Assembly: GCA_039934135.1 (NCBI GenBank)
Contig: JBDTMT010000131.1
Span: 1-12,295, forward strand
DNA from: JBDTMT01 sp039934135
GTDB lineage: Bacteria > Desulfobacterota > Binatia > HRBIN30 > CADEER01
Direction: 5' to 3'
Length of the DNA stretch: 12,295 nt
Shown here: piece by piece, positions 1 through 8,183 of the stretch
Layout: every line of letters starts with the position of its first letter
Numbering within the stretch: position 1 is the stretch's first letter
Program-made: the position numbers and the translations under genes
The notes under the pieces: generated by a model
What the model was told of the DNA's origin: nothing
Seen by the model: the letters and a program-made list of their open reading frames with translations, nothing else
The model's database searches: none

Positions 1-863
1 GGCACCAGCATGCGCGTCGGCGCGTTGCACGACTGGCCGCTGTTGGTGAAGCAGCTGCGCACGCCGCCGCTGACGGCACGCGCCAGGTCGGCATCGTCGA
101 GGATGATGTTGGCCGACTTGCCGCCCAATTCCTGGGCGACGCGCTTGACCGTGTCGGCGGCGTTCTTCGCCACCTGCACGCCGGCGCGCGTCGAGCCGGT
201 GAAGGACACCATATCGATGCCGGGATGCTTGGAGATCGCTTCGCCGACCGTCGGGCCGTCGCCGTTGACCAGATTGAAGACGCCCGGCGGTACGCCGGCC
301 TCGTCCATGATCTTGGCGAACAGGATGCCGTTCAGCGGCGCGATCTCGGTCGGCTTCAGCACCATGGTGCAGCCGGCGGCGAGCGCCGGGGCGACCTTGC
401 AAGCGATCTGGTTCACCGGCCAGTTCCAGGGCGTGATGAAGCCGCAGACGCCGACCGGCTCGCGGATGATGCGCGTCGAGCCCTTGTTCTCGACGAACTC
501 GTAGGTCTTGAGGACCTCGAGCGCCTGCATGAAGTGCGCGAGCGCCGACGGCGCCTGCGCGGCGTTGGCCAGCCACATCGGCGCGCCCATCTCCTGCGAG
601 ATGGTTTCGGCCATCTCCGGCAGGTGCGCCGAGTAGACGCCGATGATGCGCTCCAGCAGCGCGATGCGCTCCTCGCGCGAGGTCTGACTGAAGGTCTCGA
701 AGGCGCGCCGCGCCGCGGCCACCGCCTTGTCGACATCCGCCGCGCTGCCGAGGCTGATGCGCGCGATCGGCTTTTCGGTGGTCGGGTTGATGACTTCGAG
801 GGTCTTCGGCGTCACCGGATCGACCCACTTCCCGTCGATGTAGAACTGCAGGGCGTCGTTCAT
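1..863 (-). CDS. NAD(P)-dependent aldehyde dehydrogenase, N-terminal part (cut by window edge)
   Basis: This gene encodes a soluble enzyme that oxidises an aldehyde to the carboxylic acid (or a thioester) with NAD(P)+; the substrate cannot be read from the sequence. 287 complete codons are visible, starting at the ATG at 863-861, and the 3' end lies left of the window. Seen directly: an N-terminal beta-strand motif (FYIDGKWVDP, residues 7-16), the ITPWNWP motif with catalytic Asn147, the NAD-ribose contact VLKPTE, the Rossmann FTGST motif, the general-base ELGGK motif (Glu245), and the nucleophile in NSGQSC (Cys279). All catalytic residues seen so far are intact. Family members are usually about 475-500 residues, so roughly 60 percent is here. 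An AAGGAG ribosome site at 871-876, 7 nt from the ATG, supports this start. It is transcribed divergently from the efflux operon. The protein family is sure; the subfamily is not. Confidence 0.95.
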   Translation of the reverse strand, partial: MNDALQFYIDGKWVDPVTPKTLEVINPTTEKPIARISLGSAADVDKAVAAARRAFETFSQTSREERIALLERIIGVYSAHLPEMAETISQEMGAPMWLANAAQAPSALAHFMQALEVLKTYEFVENKGSTRIIREPVGVCGFITPWNWPVNQIACKVAPALAAGCTMVLKPTEIAPLNGILFAKIMDEAGVPPGVFNLVNGDGPTVGEAISKHPGIDMVSFTGSTRAGVQVAKNAADTVKRVAQELGGKSANIILDDADLARAVSGGVRSCFTNSGQSCNAPTRMLV

Positions 864-967
864 GTGCGGACTCCTTCTTATGGGGGGGAATGACCCTTCG
901 TAGATCGCCCCGCGGCGGCGTCGGGTCAAGCACCGCGCCGGCTTTCTCAGACCGGGTGGCCACTCCT

Positions 968-1110
968 TGGTGGCGCGGGGCTCCGGCCCCGTGTCCGGCT
1001 CAGCAGAGCGGAGCCGGAGCAGTGGTCCCGCGGGCTCGTGCACCTCATGCAGGAATCTGCCTGCTTCGCTGCGCTGCGCAGGCACACGGGGCTGGGGCCT
1101 AGCGCCACCA
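968..1110. repeat. Structured inverted-repeat element with TGGTGGCGC...GTGT arms (MITE/REP-like)
   Basis: A 27-nt arm at 968-994 is repeated in inverted orientation at 1084-1110 with 23 of 27 positions matching; both arms begin TGGTGGCGC at their outer ends. Inside lie two further hairpins. TCCGGCTC at 994-1001 pairs with GAGCCGGA at 1011-1018. TGCCTGC at 1058-1064 pairs with GCAGGCA at 1078-1084. The 143-nt unit could therefore fold into a three-armed structure. It has no coding capacity. A copy of the left arm, 26 of 27 identical, occurs at 12235-12261, which shows that the sequence is repetitive. This fits a non-autonomous mobile element or a REP/BIME-type repeat mobilised by a transposase elsewhere; no transposase is in the window. 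It may also affect the transcripts on either side. Confidence 0.75.
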
Positions 1111-1165
1111 GGAGCGGCCGGGACGGCCACGCTACTCAAGAGGAGGGTGGGGCCGGGGCAGGCAC

Positions 1166-1177
1166 GTCAACGTTGAC
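1166..1177. promoter_or_regulatory. Perfect 12-bp palindrome, candidate operator of the efflux operon
   Basis: GTCAACGTTGAC is its own reverse complement and lies 62 nt upstream of the adaptor start codon. Its right half overlaps a consensus-like -35 hexamer, TTGACA at 1173-1178. TetR/AcrR- or MarR-type repressors commonly control RND pumps by binding such dyads over the promoter, but no regulator gene is in the window, so operator function is inferred from position and symmetry alone. Confidence 0.4.
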
Positions 1178-1200
1178 ATCCGCGGTCGATCTAATACTTG
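1173..1200 (+). promoter_or_regulatory. Possible sigma70-type promoter for the efflux operon
   Basis: TTGACA at 1173-1178 is a perfect -35 consensus. The AT-richest stretch downstream is TAATACTTG at 1192-1200. The best -10-like match, TAATAC at 1192-1197, gives a spacer of only 13 nt. Using TACTTG at 1195-1200 gives 16 nt but a poor hexamer. This is the only promoter-like pair seen before the operon and should be treated as weak. Confidence 0.3.
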
Positions 1201-1239
1201 CTGCGCGTGCAAAACCGCCCGGAGTGCGGAGGAGGATCG

Positions 1240-2433
1240 ATGAGCGAGGAACCGAGGCGCGGACACGCACGATATGTGGCGCTCGTCGCGCTGGCACTGA
1301 CCGCCGGCTGCGGCAAGGAAGCGCCACCGCAGATGCCGCCGCCCGAGGTGCTGGTCCAGGTGGCCTCGCGCCAGGACGTGCCGGTCTACCACGAGTGGGT
1401 CGGCACGATGAGCGGCTACATCAACGCCGCCATCAAGCCGCAGGTGAAGGGCTACCTGCTGACCAAGAATTATATTGAAGGCTCCGTGGTGCAGACCAAC
1501 CAGCTGCTGTTCCAGATCGACCCGCGCGAGTTCCAGGCGCAGGTCGATCAGGCGGTCGGCAATCTGCAACAGGCGCAGGCGGCGCTCGGCAAGACGCAGC
1601 TCGACGTCGCCCGCTACACGCCGCTGGCCAAGGAAGGCGCGGTCAGCCAGCAAGAGCTCGACAATGCCGTGCAGGCCAACCGCGCCAACGAGGCCGCGGT
1701 AGCGTCGGGCAGGGCCGCCGTCGAGCAGGCGCGGCTCAACCTCAGCTGGACCAAGGTCATGTCGCCGATCGCGGGCGTGTCCGGCATCGCCATCGCGCAG
1801 ATCGGCGACCTGGTCGACCCCGCCACGACGCTGACCACGGTCTCGACGCTCGATCCGATCAAAGTCATTTTCCCGGTCAGCGAGCAGGAATACCTGCGCT
1901 ACACCAAGGCGCGCGAGGCCCATCCCGAAGCGCCGCGCGCCGGCGCGCTGGAGCTGATCAACGCCGATGAGACGGTCTACGAGTACCGCGGCACCGTCAG
2001 CGTCATCGGCCGCGAGGTCGACGTGCGCACCGGCACGCTGACCCTGGAGGCGCTGTTCTCCAATCCGCGCAACCTGCTGCGCCCCGGCGGCTACGCCAAG
2101 ATCCGCGCCGCCATCGATACGCTGCCCGACGCCGTGGTGGTGTCGCAGCGCGCCGTGCAGGACATCCAGGGCTCGTACCAGCTGACGCTGCTCGGCCCCG
2201 ACGATACGGTGGAGCAGCGCGATGTCTCCGTCGGGCCGCGCACGCGCTCGGACTGGGTGATCACCTCGGGCTTGAAGGAAGGCGAGCGCGTCGTCGTCGA
2301 GGGGTTCCAGAAGACGCGCCCGGGCATGAAAGCGGTGGCCAAGCCGTACGCGCAGCCGACCTCGGCAGCGACGCCCTGGCCAACCGCAGCGACGCCGCCG
2401 CCGGCGGCCATCGTCACCCCGCCGATCGGCTGA
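1240..2433 (+). CDS. RND efflux periplasmic adaptor (membrane fusion) lipoprotein, AcrA/MexA type
   Basis: This 397-residue protein is the adaptor that links the inner-membrane RND pump to the outer-membrane channel. The N-terminus has basic residues, a hydrophobic stretch (12-22) and a lipobox-like TAGC with Cys24, so it should be a lipoprotein anchored in the inner membrane. Next come a strand region and the first lipoyl half (about 45-100, with IKPQVKGYL), an alpha-helical hairpin rich in Q/A/E (about 103-170), the second lipoyl half with SPIAGVSG, a beta-barrel domain (about 205-295), and a membrane-proximal domain (about 300-375). A Pro/Ala/Thr-rich tail of about 20 residues ends it. I chose ATG 1240 because GGAGGAGGA lies just upstream at 1228-1236 and the signal peptide then has normal length; a TTG at 1198 in frame would add 14 unlikely residues. 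It is the first gene of the operon, 18 nt before the pump gene. Confidence 0.95.
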   Translation: MSEEPRRGHARYVALVALALTAGCGKEAPPQMPPPEVLVQVASRQDVPVYHEWVGTMSGYINAAIKPQVKGYLLTKNYIEGSVVQTNQLLFQIDPREFQAQVDQAVGNLQQAQAALGKTQLDVARYTPLAKEGAVSQQELDNAVQANRANEAAVASGRAAVEQARLNLSWTKVMSPIAGVSGIAIAQIGDLVDPATTLTTVSTLDPIKVIFPVSEQEYLRYTKAREAHPEAPRAGALELINADETVYEYRGTVSVIGREVDVRTGTLTLEALFSNPRNLLRPGGYAKIRAAIDTLPDAVVVSQRAVQDIQGSYQLTLLGPDDTVEQRDVSVGPRTRSDWVITSGLKEGERVVVEGFQKTRPGMKAVAKPYAQPTSAATPWPTAATPPPAAIVTPPIG

Positions 2434-2451
2434 CGGCAGGGCGAGCCGCGC

Positions 2452-5400
2452 ATGTCGAAGTTCTTCATCAACCGGCCGATCGTGGCCATGGTGATCTCGA
2501 TCATCATGACCATCCTCGGGCTCGTCGCGATCGTGCAGTTGCCGATCGCGCTGTTCCCCAACATCGCCCCGCCGCAGGTGCAGCTGACGACCGTCTACGT
2601 CGGCGCCGATGCGCTGACCGTCGAGGGCTCGGTGGCGACGCCGATCGAGCAACAGATGAGCGGCGTCGCCGGCATGATCTACATGTACTCGGTCAACGCC
2701 AGCAACGGGCAGATGAGCCTGTACGTGAACTACGACGTCACCACCGATCCGAACATCGATCAGGTGCTGGCGCAGCTGCGCTACTCGCAGGCCGAGTCGC
2801 AGTTGCCGTCCGAGGTGCGCAACTACGGCACCACCATCCGCCTCGCCGCCACCAGTCCGCTGGCGTTGTTCTCGATCTACTCGCCGAACGACACCTACGA
2901 CGCGCTGTTCCTGACCAACTACGCCTACATCAACATCAACGACCCGATGACGCGCGTGCCCGGCATCGGCCAGGTGTCGATCTTCGGCGCCGGCCAGTAC
3001 GCCATGCGCTTCTGGCTCGACCCCGACACGCTGTCGAAGCTCGGCATCACCACACAGGAAATTCTCGAGGCGCTGCAGCAGCAGAACACCGTCAATCCCG
3101 CCGGCCAGATCGGCGCCGAGCCGGTGCCGCCCGGCCAGCAGTTCACCTACACCGTGCGCGCCCAGGGCCGACTGATCACCGAGAAGGATTTCGGCGAGAT
3201 CGTGGTGCGCGCCAATGCCGACGGCTCGCTGGTGCGCATGCGCGACGTGGCGCGCATCGATCTCGGCGCGCAGACCTACACCACCGTCGGCCGTCTGAAC
3301 GGCAAGCCCGCCGCGATCCTCGCCATCTACCAACTGCCCGGATCCAACGCGATCGACACCGTCAATCAGGCCAAAGCCCTCTTTGAGAAGGCCAAGGCGC
3401 GCTTCCCGAGCGACATGGACTACACCGTCTCGCTCGACACGACGCTGGCGGTGACCGAAAGCATCAGCGAGATCATCAAGACGCTGTGGGAAGCGCTGAT
3501 CCTGGTGATCATCGTCGTGTTCGTCTTCCTGCAGGGCTGGCGCGCGACGCTGATCCCGCTGCTGGCGGTGCCGGTGTCGCTGGTCGGCACCTTCGCCATC
3601 TTCCCGCTACTCGGGTTCTCCATCAACACGCTGTCGCTGTTCGGCCTGGTGCTGGCCATCGGCATGGTGGTCGACGACGCCATCGTCGTCGTCGAGGCGG
3701 TCGAGCATCACATCGAAGAAGGCATGTCGGCGAAGGACGCCTCGCTGAAGGCGATGAGCGAAGTGTCCGGCCCGGTGATGGCGATCGCGCTGATCCTCGC
3801 CGCGGTGTTCATCCCCACCGCCTTCATCCCCGGCATCACCGGCCTGATGTACCAGCAGTTCGCCGTCACCATCGCCATCTCGGTGGTGATCTCGGCCTTC
3901 AACGCGCTGACGCTCAGCCCGGCCCTGTCGGCGCTGCTGCTGCGGCCGAAGACCGAATCGCGCGGTCCGCTCGGCGCCTTCTTCCGCTGGTTCAACCGCG
4001 TCTTCGGCCGCGCCACCGACGGCTACGTCGCCTGGTGTCATCACCTCATCAAGCGTTGGGGCCTGGCGATCCTGCTGCTGGTCGGCGTCAGCGCGCTGGC
4101 CGCCTTCTTCGGCGGACGGTTGCCGGCGAGCTTCATCCCCGAGGAAGACCAGGGCTACTTCTATATGAACGTGCAGCTGCCCGGCGCCTCGTCGCTGCAG
4201 CGCACCGACGCCGTCTGCCGGCAGATCGAGGCCATGCTCGCCAAGACCGACGGCGTGCAGAGCTACAACACCGTCGTCGGCTTCAGCCTGCTGAGTCAGG
4301 TCAACACCACCTACAACGCCTTCTACTTCGTCACCCTCACGCCGTGGGCCGAGCGCGACCCGCACGGCCGCACCGCCGACGTCATCCTGCGCGAGCTCAA
4401 CGGTAAGTTGCGCGAGCTGCCCGGTGCGATCGCCTTCGGCTTCCCGCCGCCGGCCATTCCGGGCGTCGGCACATCGGGCGGCGTGACCTTCATGCTCGAA
4501 GACCGCTCCGGCCAGCCGATCGAGTTCCTCGCCGAGAACACGCGGAAGTTCATGGCCGCGGCGATGAAGCGGCCGGAGTTCGCCTCGGTGATGACGACGC
4601 TGATCCCGGCGGTGCCGCAGATGTTCGCCAAGGTCGACCGCGATAAGGCGCTCAAGCAGGGCGTGCCGCTGAACGCCGTGTACAAAACCCTGCAGGCCTT
4701 CATGGGCGGCGCCTTCGTCAACTACTTCAATCGCTTCGGCCGCGTCTGGCAGGTGTACGTGCAGGCCGAGGGCGAGGCGCGCACCAAGGCGGAGAACATC
4801 GGCCGCTTTTATGTGCTCAACAGCAAGCAGCAGCCGGTGCCGCTATCGACGCTGGTCGACATGCAGACCATCTACGGCCCCGAATTCACCGTGCGCTTCA
4901 ACGAGTACCGCTCGGCGCAGCTCAACGTCATGACCAAGCCCGGCGTCAGCACCGGCCAGGCCATGGCGGCGCTGGAGGAAGTGTTCGCCGAGACCATGCC
5001 GACCGACATGGGCTACGACTACAACGGCATGTCGTTCCAGGAGAAAGTGGCGCAGGAGGGCGTGCCGGCGAGCGTCATCTTCGGCTTCTCGCTGCTGATG
5101 GTGTTCCTCATCCTGGCGGCGCAGTACGAGAGCTGGTCGCTGCCCTTCAGCGTGCTGCTCGGCACGCCGATCGCCATCTTCGGCGCCTTCCTGGCCCTGT
5201 GGATGCGCGGCTTCGAGAGCAACATCTACGCGCAGATCGGTCTGGTGATGCTGATCGGCCTGTCGGCCAAGAACGCCATCCTGATCGTCGAGTTCTGCAA
5301 GGACGAGTACGAGAAGGGGACGCCGCTGATCGAAGCGGCGCTGGCCGGCGCGCGCCTGCGCCTGCGGCCGATCCTGATGACCGCCTTCGCCTTCATCCTC

Positions 5401-5598
5401 GGCGTCGTGCCGCTCGTCATCGCCACCGGCTCGGGCGCCGTCGGCCGCCAGACGCTCGGCACCACCGTCATCGGCGGCATGCTGGCGGCGACCCTGCTCG
5501 CCATTTTCATCATTCCGGTCAGCTTCTACATCGTCGAGCGCTTCGCCTCCGGCGGTGAGAAGGCCACTCACGGCGGCGAGAAGGCGGAGCACACATGA
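2452..5598 (+). CDS. RND multidrug efflux transporter, HAE1 (AcrB/MexB) family
   Basis: This 1048-residue inner-membrane proton antiporter is the energy-using part of the pump; the family works as a trimer. Length matches AcrB (about 1049). Seen directly: the amphipathic start MSKFFINRPI and TM1 (about 9-29), a first periplasmic domain, TM2-6 from about residue 340, a second large periplasmic domain, and TM8-12 after about 870. The proton-relay residues are all present: Asp408-Asp409 in GMVVDDAIVVVE (TM4), Lys940 in SAKNAILIVEF (TM10), Arg970 in RLRLRP and Thr977 (TM11). The AcrB equivalents are D407/D408, K940, R971 and T978. The loop at about 608-622 is VVGFSLLSQVNTTYN, lacking the Gly-rich switch loop known from AcrB, so substrate handling may differ. 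The start ATG has only a weak ribosome site (AGGG at 2438-2441), so coupling to the adaptor gene is likely. The last 4 nt overlap the next gene. Substrates cannot be told from sequence. Confidence 0.97.
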   Translation: MSKFFINRPIVAMVISIIMTILGLVAIVQLPIALFPNIAPPQVQLTTVYVGADALTVEGSVATPIEQQMSGVAGMIYMYSVNASNGQMSLYVNYDVTTDPNIDQVLAQLRYSQAESQLPSEVRNYGTTIRLAATSPLALFSIYSPNDTYDALFLTNYAYININDPMTRVPGIGQVSIFGAGQYAMRFWLDPDTLSKLGITTQEILEALQQQNTVNPAGQIGAEPVPPGQQFTYTVRAQGRLITEKDFGEIVVRANADGSLVRMRDVARIDLGAQTYTTVGRLNGKPAAILAIYQLPGSNAIDTVNQAKALFEKAKARFPSDMDYTVSLDTTLAVTESISEIIKTLWEALILVIIVVFVFLQGWRATLIPLLAVPVSLVGTFAIFPLLGFSINTLSLFGLVLAIGMVVDDAIVVVEAVEHHIEEGMSAKDASLKAMSEVSGPVMAIALILAAVFIPTAFIPGITGLMYQQFAVTIAISVVISAFNALTLSPALSALLLRPKTESRGPLGAFFRWFNRVFGRATDGYVAWCHHLIKRWGLAILLLVGVSALAAFFGGRLPASFIPEEDQGYFYMNVQLPGASSLQRTDAVCRQIEAMLAKTDGVQSYNTVVGFSLLSQVNTTYNAFYFVTLTPWAERDPHGRTADVILRELNGKLRELPGAIAFGFPPPAIPGVGTSGGVTFMLEDRSGQPIEFLAENTRKFMAAAMKRPEFASVMTTLIPAVPQMFAKVDRDKALKQGVPLNAVYKTLQAFMGGAFVNYFNRFGRVWQVYVQAEGEARTKAENIGRFYVLNSKQQPVPLSTLVDMQTIYGPEFTVRFNEYRSAQLNVMTKPGVSTGQAMAALEEVFAETMPTDMGYDYNGMSFQEKVAQEGVPASVIFGFSLLMVFLILAAQYESWSLPFSVLLGTPIAIFGAFLALWMRGFESNIYAQIGLVMLIGLSAKNAILIVEFCKDEYEKGTPLIEAALAGARLRLRPILMTAFAFILGVVPLVIATGSGAVGRQTLGTTVIGGMLAATLLAIFIIPVSFYIVERFASGGEKATHGGEKAEHT

Positions 5599-7082
5599 TG
5601 CGCCTCGACGGCGGTGCGCCCATGCGGCGACGCGAGATGACGCGGGCATCGCGTCGCGGCGCGCGACGACTCGGCGTCGCTGTGTTGGCGGCGCTCTTGG
5701 CCGGCTGCGCGGTGGGGCCGGACTATCAGCGGCCGCCGACGCAGACGCCGGAGATCTATCGCAGCCAGGTGGAGCCGCAGGAGGCCGCCTCGTTCGCCGA
5801 TCAGCCGTGGTGGGAGATCTTCAATGACGAGATGCTGCGCGGCCTGGTCGACGAGGCGCTGAAGAACAACTACGACCTGCGCGGCGCCGTGGCGCGCGTC
5901 GCGCAGGCCCAGCACCTGGTTGGCGTGACGCGCGGGCCGCTGTTCCCGTCGGTCGGCTACGAAGGTGGCGCCGCGCGCGGCCGTTTCTTCACCGGCCCGA
6001 GCTTCCCCAGCGTCACCGGCAACGAGTTCCTCGGCGCCTTCACGCTGGCCTGGGAGATCGACGTGTGGGGTCGCATCCGCCGCGCCACGGAGCAGGCCGA
6101 GGCCGAGATGTACGCGACCGACGACGTCAAGCGCGCCGTCGTGTTGTCGTTGGTCAGCGGCGTCGCCAACTCCTACTTCACACTGCAGGAGCTCGATCTC
6201 GAGCTGGAGATCGCGACGCGCACCGTGGCGTCGTTCCAAGACACCGAGCAGTTGTTCATGCGCCGCTACACCGGTGGCGTCGACTCCAAGCTGTCGGTCG
6301 AACGCGCCAAGGCGGCGCGCGCCCAGGCGGCCTCCGTCGTGCCGAGCCTCGAGCGCCAGATCACCATTCAGGAGAACACCATCTGCGTGTTGCTCGGGAG
6401 GCCGCCGGGCCCGGTGGAGCGTCAGCCGCTGCTGACGATGAATGCGCTGCCGCCGCAGACACCGCCCGGTCTGCCCTCCGAGTTGCTGGAGCGCCGGCCG
6501 GATATCCTGCAGGCGGAGCAGACGATGGCGGCCGAGAATGCCGCCGTCGGCGTGGCGACGGCGAACTTCTTCCCGCGCCTCGGACTGACGACGCTGTACG
6601 GCGGCCAGAGCTCGGATCTGCAGAAGGTGTTCCAGGGACCGGGCAATATCTGGCAGGTGGCCGGCTCGCTGATGGGTCCGCTGTTCCAGGGCGGCGCGCT
6701 GATCGAGAACCTGCGCGCCACCAACGCCGGCTACGACGCCGCCGTGCAGCAGTATCAACAGACCGTGCTCACCGCGCTCGGCGAGGTGTCGAACGCGCTG
6801 ATCAGCCAGCGCAAGTTGGAGGAGCAACGCGTCGAGCAGGATCAGGAGGTCGCGGCGCTGCGCGAATCGGTGCGCTTGGCGACGCTGCGCTACGTCGGCG
6901 GCCTGGCGACCTATTACGAAGTCCTCGAAGCCCAGCAGCAGCTCTTCCCGGCGGAGCTGTCGCTGGCGCAGACCGACCGCAATCGCCTGCTCGCCGTCGT
7001 CGACCTCGAGCGCTCGCTCGGCGGCGGCTGGCAGGCCAACGACACGCCGATCGACGAATCCTTCTGGCCCACCGGCCCGTGA
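5595..7082 (+). CDS. RND efflux outer-membrane lipoprotein channel, NodT/OprM (TolC superfamily)
   Basis: This 495-residue protein should form the trimeric outer-membrane and periplasmic tunnel of the pump. It has a basic, hydrophobic signal peptide with lipobox LLAGC followed by AVGPDYQRPP, the hallmark start of NodT/OprM lipoproteins; the lipid-bearing Cys is residue 38 from the first ATG. Two OEP-type halves follow, with long Q/A/E-rich helices (about 110-290 and 310-470) and family motifs such as WEIDVWGR, RPDILQAEQ, ANFFPRLGL and LRYVGGLATYYEVLEAQQ. The first ATG (5595) overlaps the pump stop as ATGA and has GGAG at 5586-5589. Starts at 5622 or 5637 would shorten the signal peptide to a more usual length, with Cys24 from 5637, so the exact start is uncertain. 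It is the third pump component, translationally coupled to the transporter. Confidence 0.95.
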   Translation: MMRLDGGAPMRRREMTRASRRGARRLGVAVLAALLAGCAVGPDYQRPPTQTPEIYRSQVEPQEAASFADQPWWEIFNDEMLRGLVDEALKNNYDLRGAVARVAQAQHLVGVTRGPLFPSVGYEGGAARGRFFTGPSFPSVTGNEFLGAFTLAWEIDVWGRIRRATEQAEAEMYATDDVKRAVVLSLVSGVANSYFTLQELDLELEIATRTVASFQDTEQLFMRRYTGGVDSKLSVERAKAARAQAASVVPSLERQITIQENTICVLLGRPPGPVERQPLLTMNALPPQTPPGLPSELLERRPDILQAEQTMAAENAAVGVATANFFPRLGLTTLYGGQSSDLQKVFQGPGNIWQVAGSLMGPLFQGGALIENLRATNAGYDAAVQQYQQTVLTALGEVSNALISQRKLEEQRVEQDQEVAALRESVRLATLRYVGGLATYYEVLEAQQQLFPAELSLAQTDRNRLLAVVDLERSLGGGWQANDTPIDESFWPTGP

Positions 7083-7107
7083 CGCGAGCCGGCACGGAAG
7101 AGATACG

Positions 7108-8178
7108 ATGCCGCTCGCGACGCTCTTCGTCCCTTCGCTGAACTGTGCGGCGCAGAACGATCGGCGGGAGCGGTACGTTGCCCTCCCGAAGCTCGTCGCC
7201 GTCTTCGCCTGCCTGACCCTCGGCGGCTGCGCCGGCTTGGGCGGTCCGACCGCGCCGCCGGCGCCGCCGTCGTCGGTGGTCGCCATTATTCCGGTCGGCG
7301 ATCCGCCGGTGCTGCTCGCCGTGTCGCCGAACAGTCAGCGCGTCTACGCCGCCGGCGACGCCACATTGAGCGTCATCTCCACCACCACCAACGCGGTGCT
7401 GGCGACGCTCACCGTCAATCCGCAGAGCGCCGGCATCGCCATGGCGCCGGACGGCTCGCGCGTCTACGTCGACTCGCTGTTCTCCATCGATCTCAAGGTA
7501 CTCGACACTGCCACCAACGCGCTGCTGCCCGACGTCACCATGTTCCTGCAGCGCCTGCGCGGCGGCTTCGGCCGCCTGGTGGTGGCGCCCGACGGGCAGA
7601 CGATCTACGTCGCCAACAAGGCCAATCAGGCCTTCGGCGTGCTCGACCTCAGCGGTGGAGGCTCGAAGATCCTCAACCCGACGGTGTGGCCGGTGGACAT
7701 GGCGATCACGCCCGACGGCACGACCGTGGTCAGCGTCGGCTGCAAGCAGATCTGCACGCCGGGCTTCATCCAGCTTTACGACACCGCCTCGCAGCGCTTC
7801 ACGCAGGAGATCGCCGTCGGCGGCAACCCGTACCGCGTCGTGCTGTCGCCCGACGGCAGTCAGGCCTACGTCGCCAACCTCACCGGCCCGAGCGTGTCGA
7901 TCGTCGACTTGGCGGCGCGCCAGGTGATCAAGACCGTGCGAGTGCCGGTGCAGCCCACCGGCCTGGCGATCGCGCCGGGCGGGGCGACGCTCTACGTCGC
8001 CAGTCAGACCGAGGGCCGCCTCAGCGTCGTCGACATCGCCAGCGGCATGGTGACGGCGCAGCTGTCGGTGCCGATGGCACGCGACGTCGTCGCCACGCCG
8101 GACGGCCAGCGCGTCTACGTCTCGTCGGAGAATCGCGTCCTCGCCGTCGCCGTCTCCTCGCTCGGCACGGCGCCCTGA
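7108..8178 (+). CDS. Seven-repeat beta-propeller lipoprotein (YVTN/YncE-like)
   Basis: This 356-residue exported protein probably folds as a seven-bladed propeller. A hydrophobic stretch ends in lipobox LGGC (Cys41), then a Pro/Ala-rich linker (47-56). From residue 57 onward the sequence is made of repeats whose turn motif is PDGxxxYV or a close variant. The conserved Pro falls at 74, 114, 161, 202, 248, 290 and 331, giving seven units of 40-47 residues. YncE-like propellers of this kind bind partners or ligands; no catalytic residues are evident. Whether it sits in the inner or outer leaflet is unknown. The ATG at 7108 has GGAAG at 7096-7100 and lies 25 nt after the channel-protein stop. The signal peptide is preceded by about 20 unusual residues, and no in-frame ATG, GTG or TTG lies closer. 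It is not a known RND component, and its place in the operon suggests an accessory or sensor role, which is inference. Confidence 0.85.
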   Translation: MPLATLFVPSLNCAAQNDRRERYVALPKLVAVFACLTLGGCAGLGGPTAPPAPPSSVVAIIPVGDPPVLLAVSPNSQRVYAAGDATLSVISTTTNAVLATLTVNPQSAGIAMAPDGSRVYVDSLFSIDLKVLDTATNALLPDVTMFLQRLRGGFGRLVVAPDGQTIYVANKANQAFGVLDLSGGGSKILNPTVWPVDMAITPDGTTVVSVGCKQICTPGFIQLYDTASQRFTQEIAVGGNPYRVVLSPDGSQAYVANLTGPSVSIVDLAARQVIKTVRVPVQPTGLAIAPGGATLYVASQTEGRLSVVDIASGMVTAQLSVPMARDVVATPDGQRVYVSSENRVLAVAVSSLGTAP

Positions 8179-8183
8179 CCCTG

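Larger units (their letters stand above)
864..1239. other. Divergent intergenic region between the aldehyde dehydrogenase and the efflux operon
   Basis: This 376-nt spacer holds no gene that I can support. From left to right it contains the leader and ribosome site of the dehydrogenase, about 90 nt without clear features, the inverted-repeat element at 968-1110, a GC-rich stretch, the palindrome at 1166-1177 with a possible promoter to 1200, and the ribosome site of the adaptor gene (GGAGGAGGA at 1228-1236). Short open frames run through here on both strands, but they lack ribosome sites and recognisable protein features. Confidence 0.7.

Noticed and set aside
1198..1239. TTG start for the adaptor gene
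   Set aside because: It would place the strong ribosome site inside the gene and lengthen the signal peptide by 14 unsuitable residues.
1132..3333. 733-codon open frame on the minus strand
   Set aside because: It is antisense to the adaptor and transporter genes, is rich in Arg/His/Asp/Gly as expected for a GC-driven shadow frame, and has no ribosome site or family features.
5568..7286. 572-codon open frame on the minus strand
   Set aside because: It lies opposite the well-supported outer-membrane factor gene and shows only low-complexity Arg/His/Gln/Leu composition.
7686..8183. Upstream extension of the channel frame
   Set aside because: This part overlaps the propeller gene out of frame, is Arg/His-rich, and the membrane protein begins naturally at ATG 8184.
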